Assembly: GCA_937922235.1 (NCBI GenBank)
Contig: CAKZVC010000040.1
Location: forward strand, 1 to 64,000
DNA length: 64,000 nucleotides
DNA from: an uncultured Acidimicrobiales bacterium
GTDB lineage: Bacteria > Actinomycetota > Acidimicrobiia > Acidimicrobiales > SHLQ01
Direction of reading: 5' to 3'
Shown here: piece after piece, positions 11,319 to 19,425 of the stretch
Numbering within the stretch: position 1 is the stretch's first letter
How the letters are laid out: every line of letters begins with the position of its first letter
Notes under the pieces: generated by a model
The model's database searches: none
What the model was told of the DNA's origin: nothing
The model's input: only the letters and a program-made list of their open reading frames with translations
Made by a program: the position numbers and the translations under genes

Positions 11319-12317
11319 ATGTCCCAGGTAGCCGCGCCGACCCACGACGAGCTCGTCGCGCAGATGACCGGTGGCATGGTCACCTACACTCCAGGCGATT
11401 TCACCGGGAGCGATTTGCTTCGCCCCGATGGACGGCCACGTCCACACTTCCGCGCTGAGCTTCGACAGATCGACGACGCCCGCAACGCCCTTGTCGTCCT
11501 CGGCCTCGCGGTCTGGGCCGTTGCCACCGTGTGGGCAGTGGCAGTTCTCGACAGCTGGTGGGGCGTGCTAGGCGGAATGTTGTCGATGGGGCTTGTGCAG
11601 CTGCGCATGTACATCTTGAGTCATGAAGCCGCCCATCGACTGCTGTTCTCGAAGCGCACCATCAACGATGTCGTCGGCATCAACATCTTGGGATGGCTAC
11701 CGCTTGGCACCGGAACCCACCACTACCGCCGCGGCCACGCCAACCATCACCGCGACGAATTCGGTCCCAACGAGCCCGACTTCCTGCTCTACTCGTTTTA
11801 CCCAATCGTCAAAGCAAGCTTCCGTCGCAAGCTCCGTCGCGACGCCACGGGAGTGTCGGCCTACCGCCTGCTCAAGCCGCGGTTCACCGGGTTGGTGAAG
11901 CCCGAGTACCGCTCGATCAGCCTGCGATTCTTCGCCGGGCAGGCCCTCGTGTTCGCACTCTTCGCTCTGGCCGGTCAGCCGCTTCTCTATCTGCTGCTGT
12001 GGATCGCTCCGTATCTCACCTTCTACCAAGTGCAGAACCGACTGCGTTCGATCGCCGAACACGGTGGCATGACCCGTTCAGACGATCGACGCGAGACCAC
12101 CCATCACGTCGAACAGCACTGGCTTCCAGGGTTCTTCATGACTCCCTATGGCGTCGGCTATCACCTGGCCCACCACGTCGACTCCGGCGTGCCCTTCCGC
12201 AATCTCCCGAAGCTGCACCGAGCGCTTCGAGATGCCGGGTACCTCGAGGGCATGACCGTATGGCCGAACTACCGAAGCTTGTGGAAGGCGCTACTGCGCA
12301 ACACCGACGCCGCGTAA
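11319..12317 (+). CDS. Membrane fatty acid desaturase
   Basis: The 332-residue protein has three histidine boxes of membrane di-iron desaturases: HEAAH (about 102-106), HH-x5-HANHH (about 134-144) and HLAHH near residue 283. Hydrophobic stretches at about 58-100 and 190-225 would anchor it in the cytoplasmic membrane. It should introduce a double bond, or a hydroxyl or similar change, into lipid acyl chains. The ATG at 11319 is preceded by GGAGG at an unusually short distance of one base; an in-frame start at 11265 exists but lies inside the palindrome. Confidence 0.87.
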   Translation: MSQVAAPTHDELVAQMTGGMVTYTPGDFTGSDLLRPDGRPRPHFRAELRQIDDARNALVVLGLAVWAVATVWAVAVLDSWWGVLGGMLSMGLVQLRMYILSHEAAHRLLFSKRTINDVVGINILGWLPLGTGTHHYRRGHANHHRDEFGPNEPDFLLYSFYPIVKASFRRKLRRDATGVSAYRLLKPRFTGLVKPEYRSISLRFFAGQALVFALFALAGQPLLYLLLWIAPYLTFYQVQNRLRSIAEHGGMTRSDDRRETTHHVEQHWLPGFFMTPYGVGYHLAHHVDSGVPFRNLPKLHRALRDAGYLEGMTVWPNYRSLWKALLRNTDAA

Positions 12318-12327
12318 GCTAAGCGGC

Positions 12328-13713
12328 GTGCCTCGACCAATTCTGATCGCGTCCAACCGCGGCCCCGTTTCGTTCGCATCTGTCGATGGTGAGCTCATCG
12401 CCTCACGTGGAGCCGGCGGCCTCGTCACCGGAATCGGGCCACTCGTTCACGACACCGACGCTCGTTGGGTCGCCGCAGCGCTATCCGATGGCGATCGCCT
12501 CGCCGCCGAGTCCGGAATGATCGAAGCTGAGGGGTTCAAGGTTCGGACGCTGGCGATCGACCCCGACGAGCTCGACCTGGCCTACAACGTCATTGCAAAC
12601 GAGACGCTCTGGTACGTGTACCACGACCTGTACGACCGGGTCCGAGCACCGGTCATCGACTCGGAATGGTACGAGGCCTGGGCCGCCTATCGGAGCTATA
12701 ACCACGCGTTTGCCGACACAATCGTTGCTGAGGCCGAACCCGACTCAATCGTGTTGCTGCAAGATCACCACCTGGCATTGGCCTCGATGAAGATCCGCGA
12801 TGAGCGGCCCGACATTTCGACGGTGCACTTCAGTCATACGCCTTTCCCAACGCCTGATGCGCTTCGCCTTCTGCCCGAGCTCGCGCGTACCGAACTGCTG
12901 CTGGGATACATGGCTGCCGGGTCGCTCGGTTTCCATTCGAGCCGGTGGAGCGACAACTTCATTGCCTGCTGCCGTGAAACGCTGGGAGTCCGCCCGACGA
13001 AGACCTTTGTCTCGCCGCTCGGCGTCGATGCCGATGCCATCACCAAGATTGCCAAGTCCGACGACTGCAAGGCCGCGGTCGAAGCACTGAACGAGATCGC
13101 TGGCGACAAGATCGTCATAGCCCGCACCGAACGCCTCGAGCTGTCGAAGAACCTGCTTCGAGGCTTCTGGGCTTACGACGAGTTCCTCGCAATGCGACCC
13201 GACCTCCATGGCGATGTGGTGTTCATTGCCTCTTTCTCGCCAAGCCGGACCGACCTATCCGACTACACCCGATATCGCATCGAGGTCGAGGCGGCAATCG
13301 AGGAGATCAACGCTCGTTGGGGCACTGACGACTGGACCCCCATTCACTACACCGTCGAGAACAACTACTTCGCGGCTGTTGCGCTACTTCAGCGCTATGA
13401 CGCATTGCTGGTGAATCCGATTCGGGACGGTCTGAACCTGGTCGCTTCTGAGGGCGCCATCGTGAACAACCGTGACGGCATCGTGCTGCTCAGCCGCGAA
13501 GCTGGCGTGTTCGACGAGATGGCCGGCCTCGCGGTCGAAGTCCACGCCTACGACATCACGCAAACAGCTCAAGCGTTGTCTGACGCTCTCGATATGGAAG
13601 CTGACCAGCGGGCCGATACTGCGGCAGATCTCGAGGCTGTTGCTCGGTCGCGTAGTCCTCGCTTGTGGCTAGACGAGCAAATCGCTGCGGCCGAGTCCAC
13701 CGCTGCCGAATAG
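12328..13713 (+). CDS. otsA: Trehalose-6-phosphate synthase (GT20)
   Basis: The 461-residue protein starts ILIASNRGPVSF and has RGAGGLVTG, the glucose donor-binding start typical of GT20, then LLQDHHLAL, FSHTPFP and the late NPIRDGLNLVASEGAIVN region. It joins UDP- or GDP-glucose to glucose-6-phosphate to give trehalose-6-phosphate. The start is GTG, 10 bases after the desaturase stop, suggesting cotranscription. Its stop codon directly abuts that of the converging otsB gene. Confidence 0.93.
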   Translation: MPRPILIASNRGPVSFASVDGELIASRGAGGLVTGIGPLVHDTDARWVAAALSDGDRLAAESGMIEAEGFKVRTLAIDPDELDLAYNVIANETLWYVYHDLYDRVRAPVIDSEWYEAWAAYRSYNHAFADTIVAEAEPDSIVLLQDHHLALASMKIRDERPDISTVHFSHTPFPTPDALRLLPELARTELLLGYMAAGSLGFHSSRWSDNFIACCRETLGVRPTKTFVSPLGVDADAITKIAKSDDCKAAVEALNEIAGDKIVIARTERLELSKNLLRGFWAYDEFLAMRPDLHGDVVFIASFSPSRTDLSDYTRYRIEVEAAIEEINARWGTDDWTPIHYTVENNYFAAVALLQRYDALLVNPIRDGLNLVASEGAIVNNRDGIVLLSREAGVFDEMAGLAVEVHAYDITQTAQALSDALDMEADQRADTAADLEAVARSRSPRLWLDEQIAAAESTAAE

Positions 13714-14487
13714 CTAGGGAGTAGCGAGCTCCGACAGCTTCTTCAGGATCTCCAGCGCAGCTTCTGGTGTATCCACCACGTCGGTTGCAAGCTCGTGCAT
13801 CTCGGGAACGGTCTCGTGGTTGGCGACCAGAACGGTCGCCGCCCTTTCGAGCTCGCCTGAGTCGACCGCGTCTCGCAGCCGGGCAAACGCCGGAAGGTCG
13901 CCCACATCGTCACCGATGTAGATGGCGGCATGCATGCCGACGAGCATGTCGCTGACGGCATCGCCCTTCGATCGCTCAACCGGTGGGTGAAGTTCGACCG
14001 ACATCTTGGCGCCGCGGGCATCAAGTCCCGTTCGGGCCGCGACCTCAGTGGCCCACGCTTGGATGCGGTCGGCGTCTTGAGCTGATCGGCGGTAGTGGAC
14101 CGTGAGCGAGTAGCGCTTGTCCTCGACCGATTCGGTTCCGAACTGTTCGCGAGCTTCATCTGCGGTCTTGGACAGAACCGGGAGCCACTCAAGGGCTGCT
14201 GAGTCGATGAGTAACCGGTCGGCGGTTCGATTCTCGAGCCCGTACAAACCAGACAGTTGGATCGGTGTGGCGAAAAAGCGTTCGAGGAAGCCGACGGGTC
14301 GCCCCGATACGACGGCCACCGTGCCGAGCAGGTTTGCCAGATCGGCCAGCACTTCGCCTGCACCAGCGATCGGCTCAACCAGTGCGGGGTCGTCGATGAT
14401 GTCGGACAGCGTTCCGTCGAAGTCGGTGAATAGCGCGCACCGACCAGGGTCGCTCGAGACGAGCGAGTACACCTCGTCGAGGCTCAT
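13714..14487 (-). CDS. otsB: Trehalose-6-phosphate phosphatase (HAD family)
   Basis: The 257-residue protein has the HAD nucleophile motif FTDFDGTLS (Asp22, Asp24), VAVVSGRP, and a late YIGDDVGD motif, the pattern of OtsB. It removes the phosphate from trehalose-6-phosphate made by OtsA. The two genes converge with no base between their stop codons (TAG followed by CTA), so they are on opposite strands even though they work in sequence. Both proteins are cytoplasmic. Confidence 0.93.
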   Translation of the reverse strand: MSLDEVYSLVSSDPGRCALFTDFDGTLSDIIDDPALVEPIAGAGEVLADLANLLGTVAVVSGRPVGFLERFFATPIQLSGLYGLENRTADRLLIDSAALEWLPVLSKTADEAREQFGTESVEDKRYSLTVHYRRSAQDADRIQAWATEVAARTGLDARGAKMSVELHPPVERSKGDAVSDMLVGMHAAIYIGDDVGDLPAFARLRDAVDSGELERAATVLVANHETVPEMHELATDVVDTPEAALEILKKLSELATP

Positions 14488-14496
14488 GTGCGCCGA

Positions 14497-15186
14497 CTAG
14501 CCGACAGGAATTGCGCCGTCGTTGCCGATGATGACGACAACGTTGGCGTTCTGCAAGCGGCCATCGCTAATGGCCTCGGGGGCGACGGCGATGGTGCCAT
14601 CGCCGGGTGCCGGCGTGATGATGTCTGGCGGGGCGCCGAGAACGGTCGCGACTGCACGAGCATCGGCGTCGTAGCCGACTCGGTAGTAGATGACGGCTTC
14701 GGCGGTGCTTGGCGCGTTTGCGGGGTTTGCGATGTACGCAGCTGCCTTGAGCTTGTCGGAGACTGCGCCCGCAACACCCTTACCACCGGTTCCGTTGGCA
14801 ACGAGCACGTTGACTTCAGACGCCGGGCGAGCTTCACCGGCCGGAGCCTCGACCTCTTCAGGGATCTCTTCGACATCGTCGGTCTCGTCGATGATGGCCG
14901 GACCGGGATCTGCCGTTTCATCCTCAGGTTCGCCAACGGTCACGGAGGTTTCGCCGCTGTCGGCTTCGTCGTCTGCGGTCTCAGTGGCCGCGTCTTCTTC
15001 GGTCGTTTCGACGCTGTCGCCAGAGGCTGTGGACAGATCGGTCGGCGGATCGTCAAGCGCGAATGCCATCAACAGCAGGCCGATGATGAGCGCGAGAGCG
15101 ATCAGCATTGCACCGCGTGCGGCGGCGCCGCCCGTTGAACGAGCGAACGAGCCGTCGTCGGCTGCGTGCATTCCGGGGTTGCTCAT
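14497..15186 (-). CDS. Membrane-anchored LytR_C domain protein
   Basis: The 229-residue protein has a short cytoplasmic N-terminus, one membrane segment at about 25-44, a long acidic Glu/Asp/Thr-rich linker to about residue 120, and a LytR_C domain (VNVLVANGTGGKGVA...). This domain also occurs at the C-terminus of LytR-CpsA-Psr cell-wall ligases and is common in actinobacteria as a stand-alone protein of unclear role. The start codon overlaps the stop of the DUF3263 gene (ATGA), so translation is coupled. Confidence 0.8.
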   Translation of the reverse strand: MSNPGMHAADDGSFARSTGGAAARGAMLIALALIIGLLLMAFALDDPPTDLSTASGDSVETTEEDAATETADDEADSGETSVTVGEPEDETADPGPAIIDETDDVEEIPEEVEAPAGEARPASEVNVLVANGTGGKGVAGAVSDKLKAAAYIANPANAPSTAEAVIYYRVGYDADARAVATVLGAPPDIITPAPGDGTIAVAPEAISDGRLQNANVVVIIGNDGAIPVG

Positions 15187-15440
15187 CGTGCTGGCGGCTG
15201 TTCGATCTGGCGTTCGAAGCGGGCACGACGACGACGGTCACGCAAGCGGCGAAGGCGGCGGATAACCAGCGGGTCGAACTCGTAGGCCTCATCGGAGTCG
15301 ATGAGCTCGCCAAGGAGTTCGTAGTAGCGCGTGGTCGAGAGCTCGAAGCGCTCGCGGATAATCGATTCTTTTGAGCCGTCTTCAGACCACCAAGTACGTT
15401 CGAACTCGATGATTGCGCGGTCTCGGTCTGTCAGTGCCAT
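15183..15440 (-). CDS. DUF3263 family small protein
   Basis: The 85-residue protein begins MALTDRDRAIIEFERTWW and has TRYYELL, the pattern of DUF3263, a small actinobacterial family with a helix-turn-helix-like helical part. The arginine-rich C-terminus (RRLRRLRDRRRRARFERQ) fits nucleic-acid binding. ATG at 15440 was chosen over upstream starts because family members begin here. The downstream LytR_C gene overlaps by four bases, a pairing often kept in actinobacteria. Confidence 0.8.
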   Translation of the reverse strand: MALTDRDRAIIEFERTWWSEDGSKESIIRERFELSTTRYYELLGELIDSDEAYEFDPLVIRRLRRLRDRRRRARFERQIEQPPAR

Positions 15441-15500
15441 TGCGGGACATTCTCGCCGCTCAGGGGTCGCAATACAAGCACCCCGACCCTGTCCTTCCGT

Positions 15501-15736
15501 GGGGTCAGGCCTCAACAACTAACAAGTAGCGCGTGGGGTCGGGCCTCAACAACTAACAAGCCCTGGCCGAATCCCTGATTTTTCGGGACTTCGGGTCAAC
15601 TCCAGCCACATCTGCGACAGCTAAATCAGCGCGCGGTGTTATATCCAGGACTTGAGATATCAACAGTCCCGCGTCACTTGTTAGTTGTTGAGGCCTGACC
15701 CCAAAGAGAACTTGTTAGTTGTTGAGGCCCGACCCC
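15501..15736. repeat. Fourfold 27-nt repeat in two inverted pairs
   Basis: Copies lie at 15501-15527 and 15535-15560 in one orientation and at 15676-15702 and 15710-15736 in the other. Each is GGGGTCRGGCCTCAACAACT plus TAACAAGT or its complement, where R is A or G. Within each pair the gap is seven bases; a 115-base spacer separates the pairs. Copies 1 and 3 share the A variant, 2 and 4 the G variant. The spacer 15561-15675 has no gene that I can see. Confidence 0.9.
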
Positions 15737-15771
15737 AACTGTCTCGGACCGCAGCGCTACAGGTAATCCAC

Positions 15772-15902
15772 AGCTGCGAAGCCGGTGTGGGCGAAAATGG
15801 GCCTCCGGCCAGCCGCCGAGCATCGAGATCAACACGTAGCTCGAAGCTGCGAAGCCGGTTCGAGCGGTTAGGAGCCTCCGGCAGTCCGCAGCGCGAGTCG
15901 AG
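15772..15902. repeat. Two diverged copies of the AGCTGCGAAGCCGG repeat
   Basis: Copy A (15772-15827) runs from AGCTGCGAAGCCGG through CCTCCGGCC to CCGCCGAGCATCGAG. Copy B (from 15845) matches only in its first part. A 31-base block starting TAGCTCGAAGCTGCGAAGCC at 15837-15867 is identical to 43910-43940 next to the glmM gene. The stretch 15441-15939 otherwise holds no gene. Confidence 0.8.
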
Positions 15903-15939
15903 GCCGCCCTGCGGCCGGATCTCGCCTGCGGCGAAGAAG

Positions 15940-16012
15940 AGCCGCCTATCGGAGTCGAACCGATGACCTACGCTTTACAAGAGCGTTGCTCTACCAACTG
16001 AGCTAAGGCGGC
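15940..16012 (-). tRNA. tRNA-Thr (anticodon TGT)
   Basis: The minus strand folds into a standard cloverleaf. GCCGCCT at the 5' end pairs with AGGCGGC near the 3' end, followed by discriminator T; the D-arm is GCTCAGTTGGTAGAGC, and the T-arm has GGTTCGACTCC. The anticodon arm CGCTCTTGTAAAGCG gives anticodon TGT, which reads ACA and probably other Thr codons. CCA is not encoded. Confidence 0.97.
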
Positions 16013-16204
16013 ATTGACGCCTAGGCGTCGGTTGAAGATTGTACTCGCGTCATTCGGGTTCCCCGATGAGCCTCTATACGCACTGAGAACTCGCCAGCTC
16101 CGGAGGGAGCGAGGGACGAGCGACCGGACGCCGCCTCGGGCGCAGCAGCCGAGCATCCAAAGCGAAGCGACGATGCGACCGCTGGAGGGCGAAGCCCGGG
16201 AAAC

Positions 16205-16753
16205 TCAGCTACTGAGTAGTCCGTCGATCGTTGCTTCGCCGGTGGTGTAACGGCGGGTGACTTCAGCTTGGACCGTGTCGATGATGTTGTGCAGGCTGCG
16301 ACGGCTGTCGGAGACCTCGTCTTCGAGCTGGTTCAGCTGGGTGAGACCGTTGGCGAGTGCTTCTTCGGAGATTGTCGACACGTTGCCGAGGTCGTCGGTT
16401 GCGATGATCGAGTCGAGCTTGGCTTCGAGTTGTGCGGTGACCTCGGGGTCGGGCTCGAGCGAGTGTGGTGGTCGGACCGATCCTGGTCCGCCGGCAACTC
16501 GGCTGCCTTCCGACAAGATGTCGGGGAGGCGTCCAATGAGCTCGCTGGTGTTGCCGGCATCTCCGCCGTCGCGTCGACGCTGAATCTCGCCGCCGACGAT
16601 GTCGACGCGTCCCTGGATGAGACGGCGAACATAGGACAGGCTGTTCTCGAGGGCCTGGCACCGGCTTCGAACCGCGCGCAGTTCGTCCATGTCTCGTTCA
16701 CCGAGGTTGTCAATGAAAGACGGGTCGGTGACCACATCGAGTTCTGGCGTCAT
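16205..16753 (-). CDS. RsiG-like c-di-GMP-responsive anti-sigma factor
   Basis: The 182-residue protein is mostly helical, with two long helices joined by a Gly/Pro-rich loop at about 80-105. Helix 1 carries E36, S40, R43, Q47 and D51, an exact E(X)3S(X)2R(X)3Q(X)3D motif. Helix 2 carries E144, S148, R151, H155 and D159, the same spacing with His for Gln. In Streptomyces this paired motif in RsiG binds cyclic di-GMP and lets the protein hold the sporulation sigma factor WhiG. The assignment here is by motif and layout. No sigma factor gene is adjacent. Confidence 0.75.
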   Translation of the reverse strand: MTPELDVVTDPSFIDNLGERDMDELRAVRSRCQALENSLSYVRRLIQGRVDIVGGEIQRRRDGGDAGNTSELIGRLPDILSEGSRVAGGPGSVRPPHSLEPDPEVTAQLEAKLDSIIATDDLGNVSTISEEALANGLTQLNQLEDEVSDSRRSLHNIIDTVQAEVTRRYTTGEATIDGLLSS

Positions 16754-16824
16754 GAAGCGATCCTTCGAGTAAACGGGTACGACATACCCTCACACACGCT
16801 AGTCGGCAGGTCGGTGCGGAAATG

Positions 16825-16860
16825 TGAGCCCAGAGCGGGCGGCAGCCCGTTGCTGGCTCA
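16825..16860 (-). terminator. Hairpin at the end of the moaD-like gene
   Basis: An outer stem pairs GAGCC (16826-16830) with GGCTC (16855-16859), and an inner stem pairs GCGGGC (16835-16840) with GCCCGT (16845-16850) around GGCA. It overlaps the stop codon at 16858-16860. There is no T-tract, so it may only stabilise the RNA end. Confidence 0.45.
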
Positions 16861-17100
16861 GCCCCCGGACACGGGTGGAAGCAGTGCGACCTCGTCGGCG
16901 TCAGTCACTGCGGTGCTCCCGTCGGCTGATTCTCCGTTGACCCACACGCGACATACGGGCACGAGCTCGGCGAAGGAAGGCCCATATTCTTCACGGGCGG
17001 CGTCGAGTACTTCAGCCACGGTGGAACCGGGGATTGTGGCCTTGCCGGTTCCGGCGGCGACTCGAACGGTGGCGAAGAGGCGAAGTGTTGGCACCGTCAA
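16858..17100 (-). CDS. MoaD/ThiS-family sulfur-carrier protein
   Basis: The 80-residue protein has the beta-grasp pattern of MoaD (TLRLFATVRVAAG, then VWVNGE, DEVALLPPVSGG) and ends in the Gly-Gly that is adenylated and thiocarboxylated. It could be the small subunit of molybdopterin synthase or a sulfur carrier for another pathway. No other molybdenum cofactor or thiamine gene is nearby, so the pathway cannot be fixed from context. It faces away from the phosphatase gene, with 17 bases between their starts. Confidence 0.85.
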   Translation of the reverse strand: MTVPTLRLFATVRVAAGTGKATIPGSTVAEVLDAAREEYGPSFAELVPVCRVWVNGESADGSTAVTDADEVALLPPVSGG

Positions 17101-17117
17101 AGTGTACGTTGAGAGCT

Positions 17118-17723
17118 ATGGGTCGCATCCTTCTCGTCCGTCATGGCCAATCGGAGTGGAACGCCGAGGGTCGTTGGCAGGGACAAGCCGACATTCCGCT
17201 CAGCGAGCTCGGTCGCCGCCAAGCCCGGGCGGCTGTGGCGAGCCTCGGCACGTTCGATGTGGTGGCGTCGTCGACGCTTGCTCGCGCAGCTGAAACCGCG
17301 CATATCGTGACGAGCGAACTAGGCATTGGCCCGATCATCCCGATCCCCGAGCTCATCGAGCGAAGTGCTGGTGAGTGGAGCGGCCTCACCCGCGACGACA
17401 TCGAGCGCGAGTGGCCGGGCTACCTCAAGGCTGACAAGCGGCCCCCGAACTACGAGAACGACGACGATCTGTGGCCCCGCATTGTTGAGGGCCTGACGAT
17501 TGTGTCCGACATGCTCGGCCCTCGCGACGAGGCCATCGTGTTTGCCCATGGCGGCATCATTTACCTGATCGAGAGTCAGTCGGGCCAGAAGCGTGGCCGT
17601 ATTGCGAACCTCGGTGCGCTGTGGATCAACGTTACTGAAGAGGGTGAAGTGCTCGCTGGCGAACGAGTGAATCTGATCGACGAGGGCGAACTGACTAGCG
17701 AGCAGTCCGACCAAATCCTGTAG
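17118..17723 (+). CDS. Histidine phosphatase (phosphoglycerate mutase-like)
   Basis: The 201-residue protein begins GRILLVRHGQSEWNAEGRWQG, the catalytic RHG motif of the histidine phosphatase superfamily, and has the second His in VFAHGG. Such proteins of about 200 residues dephosphorylate small phosphorylated metabolites; they are often misnamed phosphoglycerate mutase. The ATG at 17118 was chosen because it precedes the core strand directly. The peptidase gene begins two bases after its stop, suggesting an operon. Confidence 0.88.
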   Translation: MGRILLVRHGQSEWNAEGRWQGQADIPLSELGRRQARAAVASLGTFDVVASSTLARAAETAHIVTSELGIGPIIPIPELIERSAGEWSGLTRDDIEREWPGYLKADKRPPNYENDDDLWPRIVEGLTIVSDMLGPRDEAIVFAHGGIIYLIESQSGQKRGRIANLGALWINVTEEGEVLAGERVNLIDEGELTSEQSDQIL

Positions 17724-17725
17724 CG

Positions 17726-18250
17726 ATGGACGACCTGCCTGTCCGGATCATCACCTCGGCACGGCGCAAGAAGACGGTGTCGGCGCGCATCGTTGACGAG
17801 GTCATCGAGATCCGGATGCCGGAAGGCTTGAGCAAGGCTGAACAGCAACGTCATGTCCGTGACCTGACGCGGAAGCTCAACCGAAAACGCACGGCGAACG
17901 CGGTCGACCTCACCAAGCGAGCTGCACAGCTGGCCAAGAAGTACTCGCTACCCGAGCCCGAGTCGATCACATGGTCGGCCCGCCAGCAAAAGCGATGGGG
18001 CTCGTGCACACCGTCGACAAGCACGATCCGAATTTCCGATCGGATGACGAGCTTCCCCGAGTGGGTCATCGACTACGTGATCGTGCATGAGCTCGCGCAT
18101 CTGGTCGAAGCCAATCACTCGCCGGCGTTCACCGAGCTCGAACGACGGTTTCCGCACTGCGACAAGGCTGAGGGGTTCCTCATTGCCGTGGCACTCGGGC
18201 ACGCGGGTTCGCTTGGCGGAAAGCCCGACCCGTGCATCGACGAGGGATGA
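17726..18250 (+). CDS. M48-like (YgjP/DUF45) zinc metallopeptidase
   Basis: The 174-residue protein has QKRWGSC, then HELAHLVEANHSPAF, the zinc-binding HExxH with the further His of the YgjP/WLM-type family. It is a cytoplasmic protein without signal peptide. Many family members act in DNA repair or on protein crosslinks, but its role here is not known. The start lies two bases after the phosphatase stop. It converges on the M24 peptidase gene with a 7-base gap. Confidence 0.85.
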   Translation: MDDLPVRIITSARRKKTVSARIVDEVIEIRMPEGLSKAEQQRHVRDLTRKLNRKRTANAVDLTKRAAQLAKKYSLPEPESITWSARQQKRWGSCTPSTSTIRISDRMTSFPEWVIDYVIVHELAHLVEANHSPAFTELERRFPHCDKAEGFLIAVALGHAGSLGGKPDPCIDEG

Positions 18251-18257
18251 GGGTTAG

Positions 18258-19364
18258 CTAGCCGACCTGCAACAGGTTGCGGTTGGTGTTGTTGCAGCGG
18301 ATGGCGGTGCCGTCGCTACCGATCACGACGATGTCTTCGAGGCGCATGCCCCACTTGCCGTCGAGATAGATGCCGGGCTCGATGCTGAACGCATGTCCGG
18401 CAACGATCGCCGTCTCGTTGGCTTCAGTCACGTATGGCTCTTCGTGAACGGTGAGTCCGATGCCGTGGCCGGTGCGGTGGACGAAGGCTTCGCCATAGCC
18501 GGCTGCGTCGAGGGTCGAGCGTGCGGCGATGTCGACATCGGCGATCCGATTGCCAACGGATGCGGCATCGACAGCCTTTTGTTGCGCGTCCATCAGTGCG
18601 TCGTAGGCGGCCTGAACATCGTCGGGGATCGGCCCGGTGAATACGCACCGGGTGGTGTCGCTGTTGAAGCCCTTGTGAGTCCCGCCAAAGTCGAACAGCA
18701 CCATCTCGTCGGCTTCGACCACTCGGTCTCCGGGGTGATGGTGTGGGCTCGCCGAGTTAGGGCCAGACGCCACGATGACGAACATGACCTTTTCGTGCCC
18801 AACCCGCAGCAGGTGTTCGGAGATGTCGGTGGCGATGTCGCTCTCGGTTCGCCCAACGAGCGGAATCTCGCCGGTCTGCACCATCGTCATCACCTGATCG
18901 GCGAGGCCACCAACGGTTTGGAGCGCTTCGCAGTCGGCTGGCGACTTCACGGCACGCACTCCACCGATCGACTCGGAAATTGTGAGCAGCTTCGCCGCTG
19001 GAGCAAGGCGGGTGAGCGACAGCACGTGCGTGCCCCAGATGTCGTTCGAGAACGAGATGGTCTTGGCATCGCCGAGCACCTCGAGCCCTCGGGCCACAGG
19101 GTTCTGGAGTTCGGTCCATGTCATCAGGTCGAAGGCGTCGGCCAGATGTGTGACCCGAGCTTTCTCGAGTTCGGGCAGGAGGAGGGTCGGCTTGTCGTCG
19201 GTGGTGCGGGCGAAGAGCGCAGTGAGACGTTCGAGCGGCATGGCGTGGTAGCCGGTGAGGTATTCGAGGTCGGCTCCCCCGTTGAGCACGATGCCATCGA
19301 CGCCGGCAGCTTCGAGCCGACGCTGCAGCGCCTTCCATCGATCGATACAGGTTTGGGCGTCCAT
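18258..19364 (-). CDS. M24-family aminopeptidase (Xaa-Pro dipeptidase-like)
   Basis: The 368-residue protein has a creatinase-like N-terminal domain and a pita-bread M24 domain at about 145-360. The metal ligands are visible: two Asp in FDFGGTHKGFNSDTTR, His in HRTGHGIGLTVHEEP, and Glu in SIEPGIYL and RLEDIV. It likely cleaves an N-terminal residue before proline or a related amide bond in the cytoplasm. The ATG at 19364 is preceded by AAGGAG at seven bases, which decides the start over a longer open frame upstream. Confidence 0.9.
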   Translation of the reverse strand: MDAQTCIDRWKALQRRLEAAGVDGIVLNGGADLEYLTGYHAMPLERLTALFARTTDDKPTLLLPELEKARVTHLADAFDLMTWTELQNPVARGLEVLGDAKTISFSNDIWGTHVLSLTRLAPAAKLLTISESIGGVRAVKSPADCEALQTVGGLADQVMTMVQTGEIPLVGRTESDIATDISEHLLRVGHEKVMFVIVASGPNSASPHHHPGDRVVEADEMVLFDFGGTHKGFNSDTTRCVFTGPIPDDVQAAYDALMDAQQKAVDAASVGNRIADVDIAARSTLDAAGYGEAFVHRTGHGIGLTVHEEPYVTEANETAIVAGHAFSIEPGIYLDGKWGMRLEDIVVIGSDGTAIRCNNTNRNLLQVG

Positions 19365-19425
19365 GTTCGGCTCCTTGGTGCTCGGTCGAGGCGGATACGC
19401 GTCTCTCGACGTACGGTACATCTTC

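Noticed and set aside
15501..15736. CRISPR array
   Set aside because: Repeats occur in both orientations with 7-base gaps and one long spacer, and no cas gene is nearby.
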